NCBI GenBank assembly: GCA_964369965.1
Contig: CAYJGF010000010.1
Span: 1 to 64,000 of the forward strand
From: CAYJBH01 sp964369965
GTDB taxonomy: Bacteria > Bacillota > Clostridia > Oscillospirales > Ruminococcaceae
Reading direction: 5' to 3'
Length of the DNA: 64,000 nucleotides
In this document: piece after piece, positions 61,887-64,000 of the stretch
Layout: each line of letters starts with the position of its first letter
Numbering within the stretch: the stretch's first letter is position 1
Position numbers and translations under genes: made by a program
The notes under the pieces: generated by a model
Told to the model about the DNA's origin: nothing
The model's input: only the letters and a program-made list of their open reading frames with translations
Database searches by the model: none

Positions 61887-62696
61887 ATGAAAAGAATATA
61901 TCTGAACCTAAAAAGATTTGACATCACTCCCGAAAAAGGTGGGGTGAATTCAATAGCACCCATTGAAAAGTGGGCTAATTACATCGTAAACGAAACAAAG
62001 GATAAACTAAAGGGCTTTGACGCTGAGTTCACCATATTTTTTCCGGAACTGCATATATTGAACGCTATAGCTGCGAACGATGGGACAATAAAGATAGGTT
62101 GTCAGAGCGTGAACGAGAACGACACCGCGGTAGGTGGCAACTTTGGCGCGTTCACATCACTTCGACCGGCGAATTCAATGACGCTTGCCGGAGTGAGTAC
62201 CGCACTTATAGGTCACTGTGAGGAGCGCAACTACTACAAGGACATTTCCGGTGGAAATGATATTAACGGATTTTTCAATCGGAAGATAAAATCAGCAATC
62301 GCCGCCGGAATGGATGTTCTTTATTGTATCGGCGAGACCTCGGAGGAACAAACGGACTTTAAAAATGTGCTAAATACCCAGCTCGAGATGGGACTTGATG
62401 GTGTCGACCTCTCTAAAATCACTATAGCCTACGAACCGGTGTGGTCAATAGGTCCCGGCAAAACTCCTGCCGACAAACCGTATATCACCAAGATCGCGCA
62501 GTTCGCAAAATCAATTTATCCAACACTCGATGTTGTGTATGGTGGCGGATTGAAAGAAGAAAATGCCGAGATGCTCGCCTCTATTGATGAAATTGACGGC
62601 GGACTTATTGCCTTGACAAGGTTCAGCGGTCAAATTGGATTTTATCCCGACGAATATCTCAAAATTATTGATAAATATCTGGGGGACAAACAATGA
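61887..62696 (+). CDS. Triosephosphate isomerase-family protein (TpiA paralogue)
   Basis: 269 residues. All three catalytic residues of TIM are visible: Lys in LNLKRF (standard NWKMN), His in ALIGHCEERN (standard GHSERR), Glu in IAYEPVWSIGPGKTP. The phosphate loop YGGGLKEEN is kept. The altered loops and place in a sugar operon suggest an isomerase for a larger phosphorylated ketose or tetrulose, as in the erythritol-pathway isomerases, rather than housekeeping glycolysis. Its stop overlaps the LarA-like start (ATGA). Confidence 0.87.
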   Translation: MKRIYLNLKRFDITPEKGGVNSIAPIEKWANYIVNETKDKLKGFDAEFTIFFPELHILNAIAANDGTIKIGCQSVNENDTAVGGNFGAFTSLRPANSMTLAGVSTALIGHCEERNYYKDISGGNDINGFFNRKIKSAIAAGMDVLYCIGETSEEQTDFKNVLNTQLEMGLDGVDLSKITIAYEPVWSIGPGKTPADKPYITKIAQFAKSIYPTLDVVYGGGLKEENAEMLASIDEIDGGLIALTRFSGQIGFYPDEYLKIIDKYLGDKQ

Positions 62697-64000
62697 ATTT
62701 GCAATTTGAATACGGCAACGGAATGATGAACGCCGAACTGCCGGACAGTACCGATGTGTTTATCCCAGGTGAAACCGTCCCCGATCCGGAATGTCTGCCG
62801 CAGGATCGGGAAAGTCTTTATGCCGCAACACTTAAAAGTGTGCGCAATCCGATAGGAATGGATAGTTTGTCAACAATTGCGGATGAGAATAGTCAAGTGG
62901 TGTTCATTGTACCGGATATTGTAAAAGGCGGTGTCCAATCGACAAGTCATCGTAAAATTTCTATTGAGGTATGCCTCGACGAGCTTTATTTAAAAGGTGT
63001 CAAAAAAGAAAATGTACTTATACTTATTTCTAACGGATTACATTCCCGTGCAACAGTCGGGGAAATAAAGGCTATACTTGGCGATGAACTATTTGATAAG
63101 TTTTATCACACAGGTCAGGTGGACAGCCATGACAGTGAAAATTACGACGACCTTGTCGACCTCGGGCTCGCCCCGAACGGCGATCATGTGATAATGAACA
63201 GACGCGTCTTTGAGTCCGACATTGCGATACTCATCGGGCATACTATGGGCAATCCTTACGGCGGTTATTCCGGCGGATACAAGCACTGCTCGACAGGCAT
63301 AACCCATTGGAAGAGCATATCATCCCACCATGTACCGAAGGTTATGCACAAGCCGGAGTTCGTGCCGGTCTCGACAAACAATGAAATGCGTAGCAAATTT
63401 GACACACAGGGCATGTATATGGAAGAGAAGATGGGTAAAAAGTTCTTCTGTTGTGATGCGGTTTTGGACACAAAAAGCCGTCAGATAGCGATTTACAGCG
63501 GTTGGGCAAAGAAAATGCAGCCGATATCATGGGCTGTGGCGGACAAACGAACCTATGTGCACTGGGCGAAAAAGAAGTATGACGTGGTGGTTTTCGGTAT
63601 GCCGCAGGATTTTCACTATGGCGCCGGCATGGGCACAAACCCCATTCAGATGATGCAGGCACTGTCGGCGCAGGTTATTCGACACAAGCGAATTTTAAGT
63701 GATAACTGTGTGTTTATAGTTTCTTCATCCTGTGATGGCTGGTTTCATGACGAGCGCTGGCCCTATTCTAAAGAACTTTATGAAATGTTTCAAAAAGACT
63801 ATATGAACACCCTGCCGGACATGAACCGTTATGGTGAATATTTCGCGACCAACGAGGAGTATATACGTCAATATAGATATTGCAACGCTTTCCACCCATT
63901 CCATGGTTTTTCCATGATGAGTTGTGGTCATCTCGCCGAGGAGCACACCAGTGCAATATATATTGTGGGCGCACGTGAGCCGGGAATTGCGCGTGGCATG
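62693..64000 (+). CDS. LarA-like nickel-pincer racemase/epimerase (3' end cut by window edge)
   Basis: Open from ATG 62693 to the last base (436 residues seen). The segment ISNGLHSRAT holds the first conserved His, GHTMGNPYGGYSGGYKHCST holds a His and the cofactor-binding Lys of LarA (GGxKxxxPG form), and SSHH the later His. LarA (DUF2088) enzymes use a nickel-pincer nucleotide to racemise lactate or epimerise sugar acids at C2. The cofactor makers LarB, LarC and LarE are not seen here. Operon place implies a hydroxy-acid step in the sugar pathway. Confidence 0.85.
   Translation, partial: MNLQFEYGNGMMNAELPDSTDVFIPGETVPDPECLPQDRESLYAATLKSVRNPIGMDSLSTIADENSQVVFIVPDIVKGGVQSTSHRKISIEVCLDELYLKGVKKENVLILISNGLHSRATVGEIKAILGDELFDKFYHTGQVDSHDSENYDDLVDLGLAPNGDHVIMNRRVFESDIAILIGHTMGNPYGGYSGGYKHCSTGITHWKSISSHHVPKVMHKPEFVPVSTNNEMRSKFDTQGMYMEEKMGKKFFCCDAVLDTKSRQIAIYSGWAKKMQPISWAVADKRTYVHWAKKKYDVVVFGMPQDFHYGAGMGTNPIQMMQALSAQVIRHKRILSDNCVFIVSSSCDGWFHDERWPYSKELYEMFQKDYMNTLPDMNRYGEYFATNEEYIRQYRYCNAFHPFHGFSMMSCGHLAEEHTSAIYIVGAREPGIARGM

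Overview
ORGANISM. The window looks like chromosome of an anaerobic Gram-positive bacterium of the Clostridia (Firmicutes). Evidence: AGGAGG-type ribosome binding sites, sigma-A promoters, an hrcA-grpE-dnaK-dnaJ operon behind a CIRCE operator, an FMN riboswitch on a RibU-type ECF transporter, oxygen-sensitive enzymes (2x[4Fe-4S] ferredoxin, radical SAM, aldo/keto reductase with ferredoxin-like cysteines), and LplB/YtcP/LplA-type sugar ABC transport. Chemotaxis and c-di-GMP genes suggest a motile or surface-sensing cell. No rRNA, tRNA or CRISPR array was seen, so I do not assign a genus. LAYOUT. 1-4.1 kb: two tandem membrane Ser/Thr kinases, one with PASTA-like repeats, one with a zinc ribbon and an extracellular solute-binding-protein-like sensor. 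4.2-9.8 kb: a PfkB sugar kinase, a small ORF, a 237-bp structured repeat lying between a promoter and an FMN riboswitch, ribU, an MFS transporter, a GDPD phosphodiesterase and an aldo/keto reductase. 9.9-16.1 kb: a Cache-GGDEF-EAL protein, an Fe-S aldo/keto reductase, a BTAD regulator with a degenerate GGDEF-like tail, an AraC regulator and an orphan OmpR-type response regulator. 16.1-17.1 kb: gene-free repeats including two more copies of the 237-bp element. 17.1-21.8 kb (minus strand): ImmA/IrrE peptidase, XRE repressor, two membrane diguanylate cyclases and an anaerobic-sulfatase-maturase-like radical SAM protein. 21.9-28.6 kb: MscS channel, ferredoxin, TrmN6-like and RsmI methyltransferases, a phosphoesterase, an LCP-like protein and a GntR-ABC operon. 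29-34 kb: heat-shock operon. 34-38.2 kb: a chemoreceptor and a decayed TetR/ECF/ABC-exporter locus with frameshifts and deletion fusions. 38.2-40.7 kb: MntP, a methyltransferase and an alpha/beta hydrolase. 40.7-52.6 kb: a signalling island with a degenerate sensor kinase, an active-looking kinase, a NarL-type regulator, an atypical receiver-like protein, then a tightly packed operon of one zinc-ribbon membrane protein, two small proteins and three large lipoproteins. 52.6-54.1 kb: decayed IS5 transposase and broken sulfatase. 54.2-64 kb: a ROK-repressed sugar locus with LplB/YtcP/LplA transport, GH32 fructosidase-like hydrolase, PfkB-like kinase, a triosephosphate-isomerase paralogue and a LarA-like racemase/epimerase running off the end. 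HOW IT FITS. Three themes recur: multi-layer signalling (Ser/Thr kinases, c-di-GMP enzymes, two-component proteins) joined to surface proteins; genome decay (at least six broken genes and several palindromic mobile-element-like repeats); and carbohydrate use. The best candidates for an undescribed system are the 54-64 kb sugar pathway, whose enzyme set matches no pathway I can name, the 40.7-52.6 kb sensor/surface island, and the 237-bp multi-hairpin repeat family.
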